From: Mycolicibacterium parafortuitum
GTDB taxonomy: Bacteria > Actinomycetota > Actinomycetes > Mycobacteriales > Mycobacteriaceae
DNA length: 64,000 bases
Direction of reading: 5' to 3'
NCBI RefSeq assembly: GCF_010725485.1
Contig: NZ_AP022598.1
Span: 2,976,001 to 3,040,000, forward strand
In this document: positions 24,880 through 33,329 of the stretch, piece after piece
Layout: each line of letters begins with the position of its first letter
How positions within the stretch are numbered: the stretch's first letter is position 1
The notes under the pieces: generated by a model
Database searches by the model: none
Told to the model about the DNA's origin: nothing
Seen by the model: only the letters and a program-made list of their open reading frames with translations
Program-made: the position numbers and the translations under genes

Positions 24880-25317
24880 TCAATCCTTCTCGGCGGCGTC
24901 CACCTGCGCCAGTGCCTCCCGCAGCAGGCGGCCGGTGGCCTCGCGGTCGGGGTCGCGGCGTACCAGCATCCCCTTGGCGAAGGACAGCTTGTCGCCGGAC
25001 TGCCGGGGCACCACATGCAGGTGGATGTGGAAGACGGACTGGAACGCCGCCTTGCCGTCGTTGATCGCGATGTTGTTGCCGTCGGCGTGCAGGCCCGACC
25101 TGCGGGCGGCCTTGGCGATCCGCTGGCCGATCGCCGTCATCCCCGCCAGCGTCGAGGCCGGGGTGTCGGTCAGGTCCACGGTGTGGACCTTCGGGATCAC
25201 CAGCGTGTGGCCCCGGGTGAACGGCCGGATGTCGAGGATGGCGAGGTAGTCGTCGTCTTCGTGGATGCGGATGGCGGGAGCATCCCCGGCGACGATGGCG
25301 CAGAACACGCAGGACAT
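24880..25317 (-). CDS. HIT-family nucleotide hydrolase/transferase
   Basis: A 145-residue histidine-triad protein. The N-terminal CVFCAI matches the zinc or structural Cys pair of many HIT proteins; FTRGHTLVIPKVH follows, and the triad HIHLHVVP sits near residue 97. HIT enzymes cleave nucleoside phosphoramidates or dinucleoside polyphosphates. Matches Rv1262c by order. It is 9 bp downstream of the VOC gene, so a VOC-HIT-Ddn operon is likely. Confidence 0.9.
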   Translation of the reverse strand: MSCVFCAIVAGDAPAIRIHEDDDYLAILDIRPFTRGHTLVIPKVHTVDLTDTPASTLAGMTAIGQRIAKAARRSGLHADGNNIAINDGKAAFQSVFHIHLHVVPRQSGDKLSFAKGMLVRRDPDREATGRLLREALAQVDAAEKD

Positions 25318-25326
25318 GCCGCCACG

Positions 25327-25800
25327 CTAGTTGACGTTCTCCTTCGCCCACGCGGCCAGGCGGCGGTCACGCTCCTCGGCGGAGACGTCCTCCACCCGCG
25401 TCATCACCGTCCAGCGCACACCGAACGGGTCACGCAGCGACGCGAACCGGTCTCCGGTGGCGAAGTCCTGGGGCTTCTCGCGGATCACCGCGCCGGCCTG
25501 CTCGGCCTTGGCGACCACGCCGTCGACGTCCGCGCAGTACAGCGCGACGGAGTAGGTGACGGTGTCGTCGGCGGCCGACGGGGCGCGGGTGCCGTACGCA
25601 GCGGCCGGGTCGCCGAGTTGCAGGCGGCCCGAGCCGAAGTCGAGCTCGGCGTGGGCGACGGTGCCGTCCGGTCCGTCCATCTTCTCGACCAGGACGGCGC
25701 CGAACACGCGGGTGTAGAAATCGATGGCGTCGGCGGCGCGCTCGACACACAGGAACGGGGTCAGGCTGGTGTAGCCGGCGGGAATCGGTGCGACAGTCAT
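25327..25800 (-). CDS. VOC-superfamily (glyoxalase/bleomycin-resistance-like) protein
   Basis: A 157-residue protein with two beta-alpha-beta-beta-beta VOC repeats: SLTPFLCVERAADAIDFYTRVFGAVLVEKM and the second half beginning VTYSVALYCADVDGVVAKAEQAGAVI, ending FGVRWTVMTRVEDVS. It resembles PhnB-like proteins. Metal ligands are not clear enough to name an activity. ATG 25800 is only 27 bp from the start of the divergent AraC gene. Confidence 0.87.
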   Translation of the reverse strand: MTVAPIPAGYTSLTPFLCVERAADAIDFYTRVFGAVLVEKMDGPDGTVAHAELDFGSGRLQLGDPAAAYGTRAPSAADDTVTYSVALYCADVDGVVAKAEQAGAVIREKPQDFATGDRFASLRDPFGVRWTVMTRVEDVSAEERDRRLAAWAKENVN

Positions 25801-25814
25801 GGGACCGAGTTTCG

Positions 25815-25820
25815 TAGCCT
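25815..25820 (+). promoter_or_regulatory. -10 box (TAGCCT) for the AraC-family gene, leaderless
   Basis: TAGCCT lies 7 nt before GTG 25828, inside the 27-bp gap between the divergent VOC and AraC starts, so the two promoters must overlap. Confidence 0.5.
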
Positions 25821-25827
25821 CGACAGT

Positions 25828-26661
25828 GTGGACGCTTGGAAAAACGCGACAGCCGGCCAACCGCTGCGCGGCGTGGTCGGGCGTCCGGGCAGCACCTCGA
25901 TGTTCGACCTGCGTCGGTGGCCCGCCGACGGCGTGACCGCACGGTACGTGGAGCATTTCTGGTCGGTGTCCTGGGACCTGCGGGGCAAGGACCCGTTCGA
26001 CAACACCGTCATCACGTTCCCGTCGCTGCACCTGACCCACGAGTGGGGCGAAGACCGTGCGCGGCACGGGTTCCCGTTGCCGAGCACACTCGTCCACGGC
26101 GTCGTCGAGCAGGTCTTCCGCACCACGATCAGGGAGCGGGGCTGGGTGGTCGGCGCCCGATTCCGGCCCGGCGGGTTCACCGCGAGGTTCGGTGGCGACG
26201 CGTCGGCGCTGACGGGGCGGGTGGAACCGGTCGGAGAACTGTTCGGCGAGGCCGTTCGGGTGCCCGACGACGTCGACGGGGCCGGGGTCGAACTGGATCG
26301 GCTGATCGGACGCGGCGCCGCACCCGACGAGGTGTACCCGGTGTTGACCAGACTGGTGGACCGGATCAGGGACGACAGCGGCATCCATCGCGTCGACCAG
26401 GTGCTGACGCATTCTCCGTGGAGTGTGCGTACGACACAGCGGGTGTTCCGCCGCTACGTCGGGGTGCCGGTCAAGTGGGTGCTGTGCCGGTATCGCCTGC
26501 AGAACGCCGCGCTGCAGATCGAATCGGACCCCGGCGCCGACTTCGCCGATCTGGCGGTGCGGCTGGGCTGGTACGACCAGGCGCATTTCATCAACGACTT
26601 CCGCGCGATGCTGGGCTGCACGCCGGGTGAGTACGCCGCTAGGTACGCGACGCCGCGGTGA
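25828..26661 (+). CDS. AraC-family transcriptional regulator
   Basis: Regulator of 277 residues. The C-terminal third is an AraC/XylS double helix-turn-helix (VDQVLTHSPWSVRTTQRVFRRYVGVPVKWVLCRYRLQNAA...FADLAVRLGWYDQAHFINDFRAMLGCTPGEYA). The N-terminal domain begins RPGSTSMFDLRRWPADGVTARYVEHFWSVSWDLRG, like DUF6597-type sensor domains. GTG 25828 is chosen because the -10 box fits a leaderless start; the frame continues far upstream without similarity. It probably regulates the divergent VOC gene 27 bp away. Its 3' end overlaps the convergent DNA glycosylase gene by 23 bp. Confidence 0.88.
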   Translation: MDAWKNATAGQPLRGVVGRPGSTSMFDLRRWPADGVTARYVEHFWSVSWDLRGKDPFDNTVITFPSLHLTHEWGEDRARHGFPLPSTLVHGVVEQVFRTTIRERGWVVGARFRPGGFTARFGGDASALTGRVEPVGELFGEAVRVPDDVDGAGVELDRLIGRGAAPDEVYPVLTRLVDRIRDDSGIHRVDQVLTHSPWSVRTTQRVFRRYVGVPVKWVLCRYRLQNAALQIESDPGADFADLAVRLGWYDQAHFINDFRAMLGCTPGEYAARYATPR

Positions 26662-27142
26662 TCTGTTGCCATTCGGCGAGTTTGGCGTCGAACGACATGG
26701 TCTGCGCCGGGCTGGTCGACGGCAGCCGGGTGTAGTGCAGGGTATCGGGCCCGCCGACGAGCCGCCGGTAGTTCTTCTCCGCCGCCGCGCCGTTGAAGTA
26801 CACGTGCGTGATGGTCGGATGGGTCGCATAGAACGCCCCGAAGTCGTTGGGCACCATGCTGTCCGGTTCGACCGCGGAATCGAGGCTGCCGACGCGCCGG
26901 CAGTGCTTGAGCACATCCCACACGGCGACCCCGGCGCCGGTCAGTGCGGCGACCCGCTCGTCGTACGGTGCCGTGGCGTCGAACTCGAACAGGGCCGCGG
27001 TGAGACGCCAGAACGCGTTGCGGTCGTACCAGTAGTAGCGCTGCGCGCGCAGGGACGCGACGCCGGGCATGTTGCCGAGGATGAGGATGCGCGCGTTGGC
27101 CGAGACCAGCGGCGGGAAGCTCTCCAGGGTCGGCGACGTCAT
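26639..27142 (-). CDS. DNA-deoxyinosine (hypoxanthine) glycosylase, UDG superfamily
   Basis: A 167-residue DNA-repair protein of the family-6 / hypoxanthine-DNA glycosylase type. Motif A is [13 protein letters not shown] with Asn where family 1 has Asp; AFWRL follows, and the C-terminal motif is [10 protein letters not shown]. It would excise hypoxanthine arising from adenine deamination, complementing UdgB 4 kb away. ATG 27142 is the family-consistent start; the longer frame to 27232 is unrelated. That ATG faces a divergent cyclase gene 25 bp away. Confidence 0.85.
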   Translation of the reverse strand: MTSPTLESFPPLVSANARILILGNMPGVASLRAQRYYWYDRNAFWRLTAALFEFDATAPYDERVAALTGAGVAVWDVLKHCRRVGSLDSAVEPDSMVPNDFGAFYATHPTITHVYFNGAAAEKNYRRLVGGPDTLHYTRLPSTSPAQTMSFDAKLAEWQQITAASRT

Positions 27143-27155
27143 GGTCCCGACCGTA

Positions 27156-27161
27156 TACGTT
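27156..27161 (+). promoter_or_regulatory. -10 box (TACGTT) for the adenylyl cyclase, leaderless
   Basis: TACGTT, 6 nt, then GTG 27168. The spacing fits a leaderless start and supports choosing this codon over ATG 27141 or TTG 27069. Confidence 0.5.
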
Positions 27162-27167
27162 GGCCGG

Positions 27168-28283
27168 GTGGCCGAAGACTTCGATCTGGAGACCAGCGGA
27201 TTGCTCGACGGGCTCGACGGTGCCGCCCGCACCGAACGCGCCGAGCTGATCCGCTGGCTGTTCGAGCGCGGCGTCGGTGCCGATCAGATCCGGGGCACTC
27301 CGGCGCCGATGCTGTTGGCCTCGCGGCGGGTCATCGGAGACGACGGCGAGCTCGTGTCGGCGCGGCAGGCGGCCGCCGCGGCGGGCGTCGAGCTGGAACT
27401 GTTCGAGCGGATTCAGCGCGCGATGGGCTTGCCCCGGGTCGATGATCCGGACGCCGAGGTGTTCCTGCGCGCCGATGCGGAGGCGGCGAAGTTCACCCGC
27501 GAGTTCCTCGACGTCGGGATCGCGCCGGACGAGCTGGTGCAGATCACCCGGCTGCTCGGCGACGGGCTCTCGAGAGCGGCCGAGGCGATGCGGCACGCCG
27601 CGCTTGCCGCGGTGATGAGGCCGGGTGCAACGGAATTGGAGATCGCACAGGCGTCCGAGGAACTGGTCGGCAACGTGGCGCCGCTGCTGGGCCCGATGAT
27701 TCAGGAAGTCCTGTTGCTGCAACTGCGGCACGCGATCGAGACCGAGGCCGTGAACGCGACCGAACGCGCCGAGGGCCAGCATCTGCCCGGTGCGCGGCTG
27801 GTGACGATCGGGTTCGCCGATCTGGTCGGGTTCACCAGGCTGGGAGAGGCGCTGCCGCCGGAGGAATTGGAACAGCTGGCGCAGAAGCTGGCCGATCTCA
27901 CGCGCGAGATCGCGGTGGCGCCGGTGCGGTTCATCAAGACGATCGGTGACGAGGTGATGTTGGTCAGCCCGGAGCCGGCGCCGCTGCTGGAGGCGATGCT
28001 GCGGCTGGTCGACGAGACCGAAGGCGACGACGACTTCCCGCGGCTGCGTGCCGGGGTCGCGACCGGGATGGCGGTGAGCAGGGCGGGGGATTGGTTCGGC
28101 AGCCCGGTGAACCTCGCGGCGAGGGTGACCGGTGCGGCGCGGCCGGGGACGGTGCTGGTGGCCGAATCGGCGCGGGATGCGATCGGTGACGACGACCGCT
28201 TCAGCTGGTCGTTCGCCGGCGGCAAGCATCTGAAGGGCATCAAGTCGGAGGTGAAGACCTTCCGCGCCCGGCGGGTGGGCTAA
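27168..28283 (+). CDS. Class III adenylyl cyclase with autoinhibitory N-terminal domain (Rv1264-like)
   Basis: Cyclase of about 371 residues that makes cAMP. The N-terminal helical half ([15 protein letters not shown]... [15 protein letters not shown]... [12 protein letters not shown]) matches the pH-responsive regulatory domain of M. tuberculosis Rv1264; the C-terminal catalytic domain starts at about residue 200. Catalytic residues are present: metal-binding Asp in [11 protein letters not shown], purine-selecting Lys and second Asp in [11 protein letters not shown], and transition-state Asn and Arg in [13 protein letters not shown]. Soluble, and acts as a homodimer in the family. The C-terminus lacks the tail I recall for Rv1264. 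A cNMP-domain kinase is encoded at 9977-11467, but no link is shown. Confidence 0.9.
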   Translation: MAEDFDLETSGLLDGLDGAARTERAELIRWLFERGVGADQIRGTPAPMLLASRRVIGDDGELVSARQAAAAAGVELELFERIQRAMGLPRVDDPDAEVFLRADAEAAKFTREFLDVGIAPDELVQITRLLGDGLSRAAEAMRHAALAAVMRPGATELEIAQASEELVGNVAPLLGPMIQEVLLLQLRHAIETEAVNATERAEGQHLPGARLVTIGFADLVGFTRLGEALPPEELEQLAQKLADLTREIAVAPVRFIKTIGDEVMLVSPEPAPLLEAMLRLVDETEGDDDFPRLRAGVATGMAVSRAGDWFGSPVNLAARVTGAARPGTVLVAESARDAIGDDDRFSWSFAGGKHLKGIKSEVKTFRARRVG

Positions 28284-28300
28284 CCCTTCCGCTGACTTTT

Positions 28301-28367
28301 CCCGCGAGCAGACGCAAACTCGCACGACACGCCGGGCGACTCGCCCGAGTTCGCGTCTGCTCGCGGG
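28301..28367. repeat. Intergenic palindrome family, copy 1 (hairpin between convergent genes)
   Basis: Arms 28301-28322 and 28346-28367 pair over 22 bp with one mismatch; the core is CCCGCGAGCAGACGCAAA. The loop is 23 nt. It lies between the convergent cyclase and copA stops and could terminate both transcripts. Related copies lie at 48451-48516 and 54753-54815. Confidence 0.8.
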
Positions 28368-28383
28368 GAAGGTTGAGGACCGT

Positions 28384-30600
28384 TCAGCGCGACGGGGTGA
28401 ACGCGCGCAGGCGCAGGCTGTTGCTCACCACGAAAACCGAGCTGAAAGCCATTGCCGCGCCGGCGATCATCGGGTTCAGCAGCCCGGCGGCCGCCAGCGG
28501 TAGCGCGGCGATGTTGTAGGCGAACGCCCAGAACAGGTTGCCCTTGATGGTGCTCAAGGTCTTGCGGGACAGCCGGATCGCGTCAGGCACGGCGCGCAGG
28601 TCATTGCTGACCAACGTCAGGTCGCTGGCCTCGATCGCGACATCGGTGCCGCTACCCATCGCCAGCCCGAGGTCGGCCTGGGCCAACGCGGCGGCGTCGT
28701 TGACCCCGTCGCCGACCATCGCCACGACCTTGCCCTCACTCTGCAGCCGTTTGACCGTGTCGACCTTCTCCTGCGGCAACACCCCGGCGATCACCTCGTC
28801 GATGCCGACCTCGGCGGCCACCGTGCGCGCCACCGATTCGTTGTCCCCGGTGACCATGATCGGCGTCAAATCGAGCTGCCTCAGCAGCGAAATGGCCTCC
28901 GCGGAAGACGGTTTCACCGCATCGGCCACCGCCAGGGCGCCGCGTGCGCGCCCGTCCCATCCGATGGCGACCACGGTTCGGCCATCGGATTCCGCTCGGG
29001 CGACCGCGGCTGCCAGTTCGTCCGGCACCACGAAGGATCTGTCCGCCAGCAGCGCGACGCGTCCCATCAGCACTCGTCGGCCATCGACGTCGCCTTCCAC
29101 GCCGAGGCCGCGCAGGTTCGAGAACGCGCCGACCGCCGGCAGATCGCCGAGCTTCTCCCGCGCCCCCGCCGTGATCGCCTCTGCGATCGGGTGTTCCGAC
29201 GGGCTCTCGACAGCGCCGGCCAGCCGAAGTACCTCGTCGGGCTGCTCGCCGTCGACCGCGACAACGTCCACCAGCGTCATATCCCCGGTGGTCACCGTGC
29301 CGGTCTTGTCGACGATCACGGTGTCCACCCGCCGCGTCGACTCCAGCACCTCGGGGCCCTTGATCAGAATTCCGAGCTGGGCGCCGCGTCCGGTACCGAC
29401 CATCAACGCCGTCGGCGTCGCCAGTCCTAGCGCACACGGGCACGCGATGATCAGCACCGCGACGGCCGCCGTGAACGCCGCCGCCAACGACGCGCCGCTG
29501 CCGATCCAGAACCCCAGCGTCGCAACGGACAACGCGATCACGATCGGCACGAAAACCCCGGAGATCCGGTCGGCGAGCCGCTGCGCCTGGGCCTTGCCGT
29601 TCTGGGCGTCCTCGACAAGTCGGGCCATCTGCGCCAACTGGGTGTCCGTGCCGACGCGCTCGGCCCGCACCACCAACCGGCCGTCGGCGTTCACCGTCGC
29701 GCCGACCACCTGGTCGCCGGGCTGCACCTCGGCGGGCACCGACTCACCGGTGAGCATCGACGCATCGATCGCCGACGCCCCGTCGACGATGACACCGTCG
29801 GTGGCGATCTTCTCGCCCGGCCGGACCACGAACTCGTCGCCGACCCGCAGCTGATCGACCGGTATGCGGTGCTCCGTGCCGTTCCGAAGCACCGTGACCT
29901 CTTTGGCGCCCAACTCCAGAAGTGCCCGCAGTGCCGCACCGGCACGGCGTTTGGCGCGCGCCTCGAAGTATCGGCCGGCCAGGATGAACGTCGTGACCCC
30001 GGCAGCCGCTTCGAGGTAGATGTTGCCGCTGCCGTCGGTGCGGGCGATCGTCAGCTCGAACGGGTGCGTCATCCCCGGAATGCCTGCGGTACCCCAGAAC
30101 AGCGCGTACACCGACCAGCCGAACGCGGCCAGGGTGCCGACCGAGATCAACGTGTCCATGGTGGCGGTGCCGTGGCGCAGGTTCGTCCAGGTCGCCTGGT
30201 GGAACGGCCACGCACCCCACACCACGACGGGGGCGGCCAGCGTCAGCGACAACCACTGCCAGTAGGTGAACTGCAGCGCGGGCGCCATCGCCATCGCGAT
30301 CACCGGCACCGACAGCGCCACGCAGATCAACAGGCGCTGTCGCAGGGAGGCCGTCGGGTCGACGGGTTCCTCCGCCGCCGCGTCCGCTGCGGGCGCCGGC
30401 GGCGCCGCCTGGTACCCGGCCGACTCCACGGCCGTCACCAGCTGCTCGGCGGTGACGTCGTCACCGAACTCGACGCGGGCCTTCTCCGTTGCGAAGTTGA
30501 CCGTGGCCGTCACGCCGTCGAGCTTGTTGAGCTTCTTCTCCACCCGCGCGGCGCACGACGCACACGTCATGCCGCCGATCGACAACTCGATGGTGTTCAT
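28384..30600 (-). CDS. copA: Copper-exporting P1B-type ATPase
   Basis: Membrane pump of 738 residues. One N-terminal heavy-metal domain carries GMTCASC (Cys13, Cys16); after it come about eight membrane helices. The ion-binding CPC is in IACPCALG, the phosphatase loop is TGES, the phosphorylated Asp is in DKTGTVT, the nucleotide-binding SEHP is present, and the hinge is GDGVND. CPC and the copper-operator context indicate Cu(I) export; ctpA/ctpB/ctpV-type mycobacterial pumps are the nearest relatives. The ATG overlaps the stop of the small His-tailed gene (ATGA), completing a fully overlapping copZ-small protein-copA operon. Confidence 0.93.
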   Translation of the reverse strand: MNTIELSIGGMTCASCAARVEKKLNKLDGVTATVNFATEKARVEFGDDVTAEQLVTAVESAGYQAAPPAPAADAAAEEPVDPTASLRQRLLICVALSVPVIAMAMAPALQFTYWQWLSLTLAAPVVVWGAWPFHQATWTNLRHGTATMDTLISVGTLAAFGWSVYALFWGTAGIPGMTHPFELTIARTDGSGNIYLEAAAGVTTFILAGRYFEARAKRRAGAALRALLELGAKEVTVLRNGTEHRIPVDQLRVGDEFVVRPGEKIATDGVIVDGASAIDASMLTGESVPAEVQPGDQVVGATVNADGRLVVRAERVGTDTQLAQMARLVEDAQNGKAQAQRLADRISGVFVPIVIALSVATLGFWIGSGASLAAAFTAAVAVLIIACPCALGLATPTALMVGTGRGAQLGILIKGPEVLESTRRVDTVIVDKTGTVTTGDMTLVDVVAVDGEQPDEVLRLAGAVESPSEHPIAEAITAGAREKLGDLPAVGAFSNLRGLGVEGDVDGRRVLMGRVALLADRSFVVPDELAAAVARAESDGRTVVAIGWDGRARGALAVADAVKPSSAEAISLLRQLDLTPIMVTGDNESVARTVAAEVGIDEVIAGVLPQEKVDTVKRLQSEGKVVAMVGDGVNDAAALAQADLGLAMGSGTDVAIEASDLTLVSNDLRAVPDAIRLSRKTLSTIKGNLFWAFAYNIAALPLAAAGLLNPMIAGAAMAFSSVFVVSNSLRLRAFTPSR

Positions 30601-30764
30601 CTGTGGCTCCCGTGCGGATGCTCACCGCTGACCGGGTGGGCATCCGGTGCAACCACGTCGGGGCCGAACGCGCTGCCGACCCACATCGCGGCCGCGAAGA
30701 CCACGACGAGCGCGGCGACGAAAGCGGCGATCCTGACGGGGGTGGGCATGGTCGATCCGGTCAC
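30597..30764 (-). CDS. Small single-span membrane protein with His-rich C-terminus
   Basis: A 55-residue protein: one membrane helix (about residues 10-32, [21 protein letters not shown]) followed by a tail with four His and acidic residues ([19 protein letters not shown]). GTG 30764 overlaps the copZ stop (GTGA) and the stop overlaps the copA ATG (ATGA), so its frame is fixed at both ends by translational coupling; an ATG five codons in is an alternative start. The tail would face outward in an N-in topology and could bind copper leaving CopA. Function inferred from context only. Confidence 0.75.
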   Translation of the reverse strand: MTGSTMPTPVRIAAFVAALVVVFAAAMWVGSAFGPDVVAPDAHPVSGEHPHGSHR

Positions 30765-30967
30765 CCGGCCAGCGTGTAGCCGGCCTCTTCGACGGCGGCG
30801 CGGATCGCGGCGTCGTCGACCGGGGTGTCGCTCGAGATCGTGACCGTACCCTGGGAGACGTCGACGTCGACCTCGACGACGCCGGGGACCTGGGTGAGCT
30901 CGGCGCGCACGGAATTCGCGCACCCGCTGCAGCTCATACCCTCGACGGTGATGGTGGTGGTGCTCAT
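30761..30967 (-). CDS. copZ: Copper chaperone, heavy-metal-associated domain (CopZ)
   Basis: A 68-residue ferredoxin-fold metallochaperone with the Cu(I)-binding motif GMSCSGC (Cys13, Cys16) and the usual end EAGYTLAG. It would carry Cu(I) to CopA. First gene of the copper operon, 35 bp from the operator centred at 31011. Overlaps the following gene by 4 bp. Confidence 0.92.
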   Translation of the reverse strand: MSTTTITVEGMSCSGCANSVRAELTQVPGVVEVDVDVSQGTVTISSDTPVDDAAIRAAVEEAGYTLAG

Positions 30968-31002
30968 GAGGCTCCTCTCCGTGACGCTTGCTAAGACCTA
31001 GC

Positions 31003-31019
31003 ATACCCCCCTAGGGTAT
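31003..31019. promoter_or_regulatory. CsoR/RicR-type copper operator
   Basis: ATACCCCCCTAGGGTAT contains TACCC-N5-GGGTA, the motif recognised by the mycobacterial CsoR-family copper sensor RicR. It sits between the divergent copZ operon and the DUF305 lipoprotein gene, so one site can control both. No csoR/ricR gene is in the window, so the regulator is encoded elsewhere. Confidence 0.82.
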
Positions 31020-31051
31020 CCATGGACACCCGCACTCGAAGGGAGCACGAA

Positions 31052-31687
31052 GTGTTGTCGAAACGCAGTCTGCTGGCCGGAACGGCCGCTGTGGGGGCCA
31101 CCCTCGCAGTGGTGCTCTCCGGTTGCAGCGACGTCGGCACCGAATCGGCCGAGCACGACCACGGCAGCCACGAGCACGAGACGACGTCGGCACCTGCCGA
31201 CGCCGCTCAAGGCGCGCACAACGAGGCCGACGCGACCTTCGCCCGCGACATGATTCCCCACCACGAGCAGGCCATCGTGATGAGCGACATCATCCTGGTC
31301 AAGCCCGATATCGATCCCCGGGTGACCGAACTCGCCACCCAGATCAAGGACGCGCAGGGGCCCGAGATCGCGACCATGCAGGGCTGGCTCACCCAGTGGG
31401 GCGTGCAGACCCCGTCCGGACATGCAGGTCACGGCGGCATGAGTGGTCACGCCGAGATGGGGATGATGACCGACCAGCAGCTCGAACAGCTGCGTCAGGC
31501 GCAGGGCGCCGACGCCGCCCGCCAGTTCCTCGAAGGCATGATCGTGCACCACGAGGGCGCGGTGAGGATGGCGCAGACCGAGGTCGACACCGGTCAGTCG
31601 GAGGAAGCCGTGCACCTCGCGCACGAGATCATCGAGACCCAGCAGCGCGAGATCGCCACGATGAAGGAGATCCTCGACTCGCTGTAG
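31052..31687 (+). CDS. DUF305-family lipoprotein, copper-associated
   Basis: Exported lipoprotein of 211 residues. GTG 31052 is preferred because GAAGGGAG lies 7 nt upstream and the product begins directly with the signal peptide ([23 protein letters not shown]); ATG 31022 would add ten residues and start close to the operator. The mature N-terminus is His-rich ([10 protein letters not shown]), and two DUF305 repeats each carry a His pair ([13 protein letters not shown] and [15 protein letters not shown]). The family is a ferritin-like bundle often near copper or oxidative-stress genes. Divergent from copZ across a copper operator, so probably copper-induced and metal-binding outside the membrane. 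Confidence 0.87.
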   Translation: MLSKRSLLAGTAAVGATLAVVLSGCSDVGTESAEHDHGSHEHETTSAPADAAQGAHNEADATFARDMIPHHEQAIVMSDIILVKPDIDPRVTELATQIKDAQGPEIATMQGWLTQWGVQTPSGHAGHGGMSGHAEMGMMTDQQLEQLRQAQGADAARQFLEGMIVHHEGAVRMAQTEVDTGQSEEAVHLAHEIIETQQREIATMKEILDSL

Positions 31688-31697
31688 GTTCGCGAAC

Positions 31698-32129
31698 ATG
31701 CGAATCCTCGTGCAACGCGTCACCTCTGCCGCCGTCACCGTGGCCGGCGACGTCGTCGGCAGGATCGAGCCCCGGACCCAGGGACTTCTCGCGCTGGTCG
31801 GCGTCACCCACGACGACGATCCACCCAAGGCCAAACGCCTCGCCGAAAAGCTTTGGGGCCTGAGGATTCTCGACGACGAGAAGTCGGCGAGTGATATCGA
31901 TGCGCCGATCCTGGTGATCAGTCAGTTCACCCTGTACGGCAACACCACCAAAGGCAGGCGGCCGACGTGGAACGCCGCGGCGCCGGGTCCGGTGGCCCAA
32001 CCGCTCGTCGACGAGTTCGCCGACGCGCTGCGCTCGCTCGGCGCCACGGTGCAGACGGGGGTGTTCGGCGCCGACATGCAGGTCGAACTCGTCAACGACG
32101 GTCCGGTCACCGTGGTGCTCGAGCTGTGA
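31698..32129 (+). CDS. dtd: D-aminoacyl-tRNA deacylase (DTD)
   Basis: Proofreading enzyme of 143 residues that removes D-amino acids from tRNA. The family start [15 protein letters not shown] is intact; the active-site motif [15 protein letters not shown] and the C-terminal [11 protein letters not shown] with the Gly-cisPro region are both present. A TAGGTT -10 box (31685-31690) overlaps the DUF305 stop codon and lies 7 nt before the ATG, so this gene can be expressed from its own leaderless promoter. Its 3' end abuts the convergent AIM24-family gene. Confidence 0.93.
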   Translation: MRILVQRVTSAAVTVAGDVVGRIEPRTQGLLALVGVTHDDDPPKAKRLAEKLWGLRILDDEKSASDIDAPILVISQFTLYGNTTKGRRPTWNAAAPGPVAQPLVDEFADALRSLGATVQTGVFGADMQVELVNDGPVTVVLEL

Positions 32130-32130
32130 G

Positions 32131-32985
32131 CTACGCGGTCGGGGAGACCGGGGCGCCCTCGGAAGGCTGGACGATCACGAAACCGTTGCCGTAGAACGAC
32201 ACCTGCATGGCCTCGCCCGACCCGCGGCCGATCAGAGCGCCGGCCTTGAAGCTGGTCTTGAGTTGGGTCTGCAGGTTCGCCGACCAGGCCACCACGGCAT
32301 TGGTGTCGGCGAACGTCGGCGCTTCGGCCGCGTCGAGCACCACCGGGGGTCCGTCCGTGGTCAGCGCCACCCAGCCGGTACCGCGCAGCGTGGTGTTGAA
32401 CAGCCCGCCGGCGACCATGCTGCCGCCCCGGACACGCTCGATGTTCCAGTCCAGGCTCGACGAGAACGCCAGCACGTTCTTGCCGCTGATCGACAGCCCG
32501 GAGTTGTTCAGGTTGAGCAGGTGCACGTCATATGAGCGCTCGGCCAGGAAGACGTCACCCTGCCCCTGGCAGCGCATCAGCGGCAGTCCCTCGCCGGTCA
32601 GCGCCTTCTTGATGAACTTCGACGCGCCCCCGCCCTCGAAGGAGAATTCGACATTGCCCTGATACGCCACCATCGAGCCCTGACGCGCCATGAACGGCTC
32701 GCCCAAGCGGACCCGAAGCATCTTCGTGTTCTGGTTGGCGATCGCCTTGGCTTCCTTCTCGCTGAACCGGCCGTCGACGAGATCGCCGGTGATACCGGTG
32801 AATCCGTCGGCGCCGCCGGGCACCGGCTGCGCCTGCTGCGTCGGCGCCGCGCCGCCACCGAGCGGTGCGCGGTGTACCTGGCCGGCCTGGGACACCTGGT
32901 CGGTCCACTGCGCTCCGTCATGCCATCGGTAGTCGAACCGACCCTCGGGGTCCGGCTGCCAACTTCCCTGTCCGGGACCTGTCAT
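32131..32985 (-). CDS. DUF2510 plus AIM24-family protein
   Basis: A 284-residue protein. The first 35 residues are a DUF2510 motif (GSWQPDPEGRFDYRWHDGAQWTDQV), common in actinobacterial membrane-associated proteins. From about residue 65 to the end is an AIM24/DUF124 beta-prism (MVAYQGNVEFSFEGG..., GQGDVFLAERSYDVHLLNL..., GLFNTTLRGTGWVALTTDG, AMQVSFYGNGFVIVQPSEG). Start at ATG 32985, with AGGAGG 6 nt upstream; the frame to 33261 is shadow. Function of bacterial AIM24 proteins is not established. Confidence 0.85.
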   Translation of the reverse strand: MTGPGQGSWQPDPEGRFDYRWHDGAQWTDQVSQAGQVHRAPLGGGAAPTQQAQPVPGGADGFTGITGDLVDGRFSEKEAKAIANQNTKMLRVRLGEPFMARQGSMVAYQGNVEFSFEGGGASKFIKKALTGEGLPLMRCQGQGDVFLAERSYDVHLLNLNNSGLSISGKNVLAFSSSLDWNIERVRGGSMVAGGLFNTTLRGTGWVALTTDGPPVVLDAAEAPTFADTNAVVAWSANLQTQLKTSFKAGALIGRGSGEAMQVSFYGNGFVIVQPSEGAPVSPTA

Positions 32986-33061
32986 CGCCGCCTCCTCTAG
33001 CGAAACTGCCGACATCACACTATGAGCCGACAGCGCGGGGATCAGCTGGCATTCTGACGGG

Positions 33062-33265
33062 ATGGCCAAGGAAATCGACCGACAGCGGGCCCGGGGTGCG
33101 CTCTCCGTCGTCAAACAACACCCCGGCATGGTGCTGTTCGCGGTGTCGCCCGCATTGCTGGTGATCGCGCTCGTGTGGTGGTTGGTGAGCCCGGGATGGG
33201 CCCTCGTCCTGTTGATCGCCGGCCTGCTCGGCGGCGGCGCGGCAGTGGTTCTCAAGCGCACCTGA
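33062..33265 (+). CDS. Small two-helix membrane protein
   Basis: A 67-residue protein with a basic N-terminus (AKEIDRQRARGALSVVKQHPG) and two hydrophobic segments (LFAVSPALLVIALVWWLV and WALVLLIAGLLGGGAAVVL) ending in KRT. I do not recognise a family. Divergent from the AIM24 gene with 76 bp between starts. Good codon usage and the clean membrane topology support a real gene. Confidence 0.7.
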   Translation: MAKEIDRQRARGALSVVKQHPGMVLFAVSPALLVIALVWWLVSPGWALVLLIAGLLGGGAAVVLKRT

Positions 33266-33306
33266 CACAGCGGTTCCGCCGGCAGCGAACACCGCTCCAG
33301 CTGTGA

Positions 33307-33327
33307 TGTAACGGTGTAATCATGTAA
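33307..33327 (+). promoter_or_regulatory. Three tandem TGTAA repeats at exact 8-bp spacing
   Basis: TGTAA occurs at 33307, 33315 and 33323 (TGTAACGG, TGTAATCA, TGTAAACA), ending 2 bp before the ATG of the next gene. An 8-bp direct-repeat array at the promoter is the kind of site bound by ribbon-helix-helix repressors, and the gene itself has a possible RHH segment. Confidence 0.6.
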
Positions 33328-33329
33328 AC

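Noticed and set aside
23381..25351. 656-codon minus-strand frame opposite the LLM oxidoreductase and in another frame of the Ddn-like and HIT genes.
   Set aside because: No family similarity; real genes with conserved motifs fill the same DNA in other frames.
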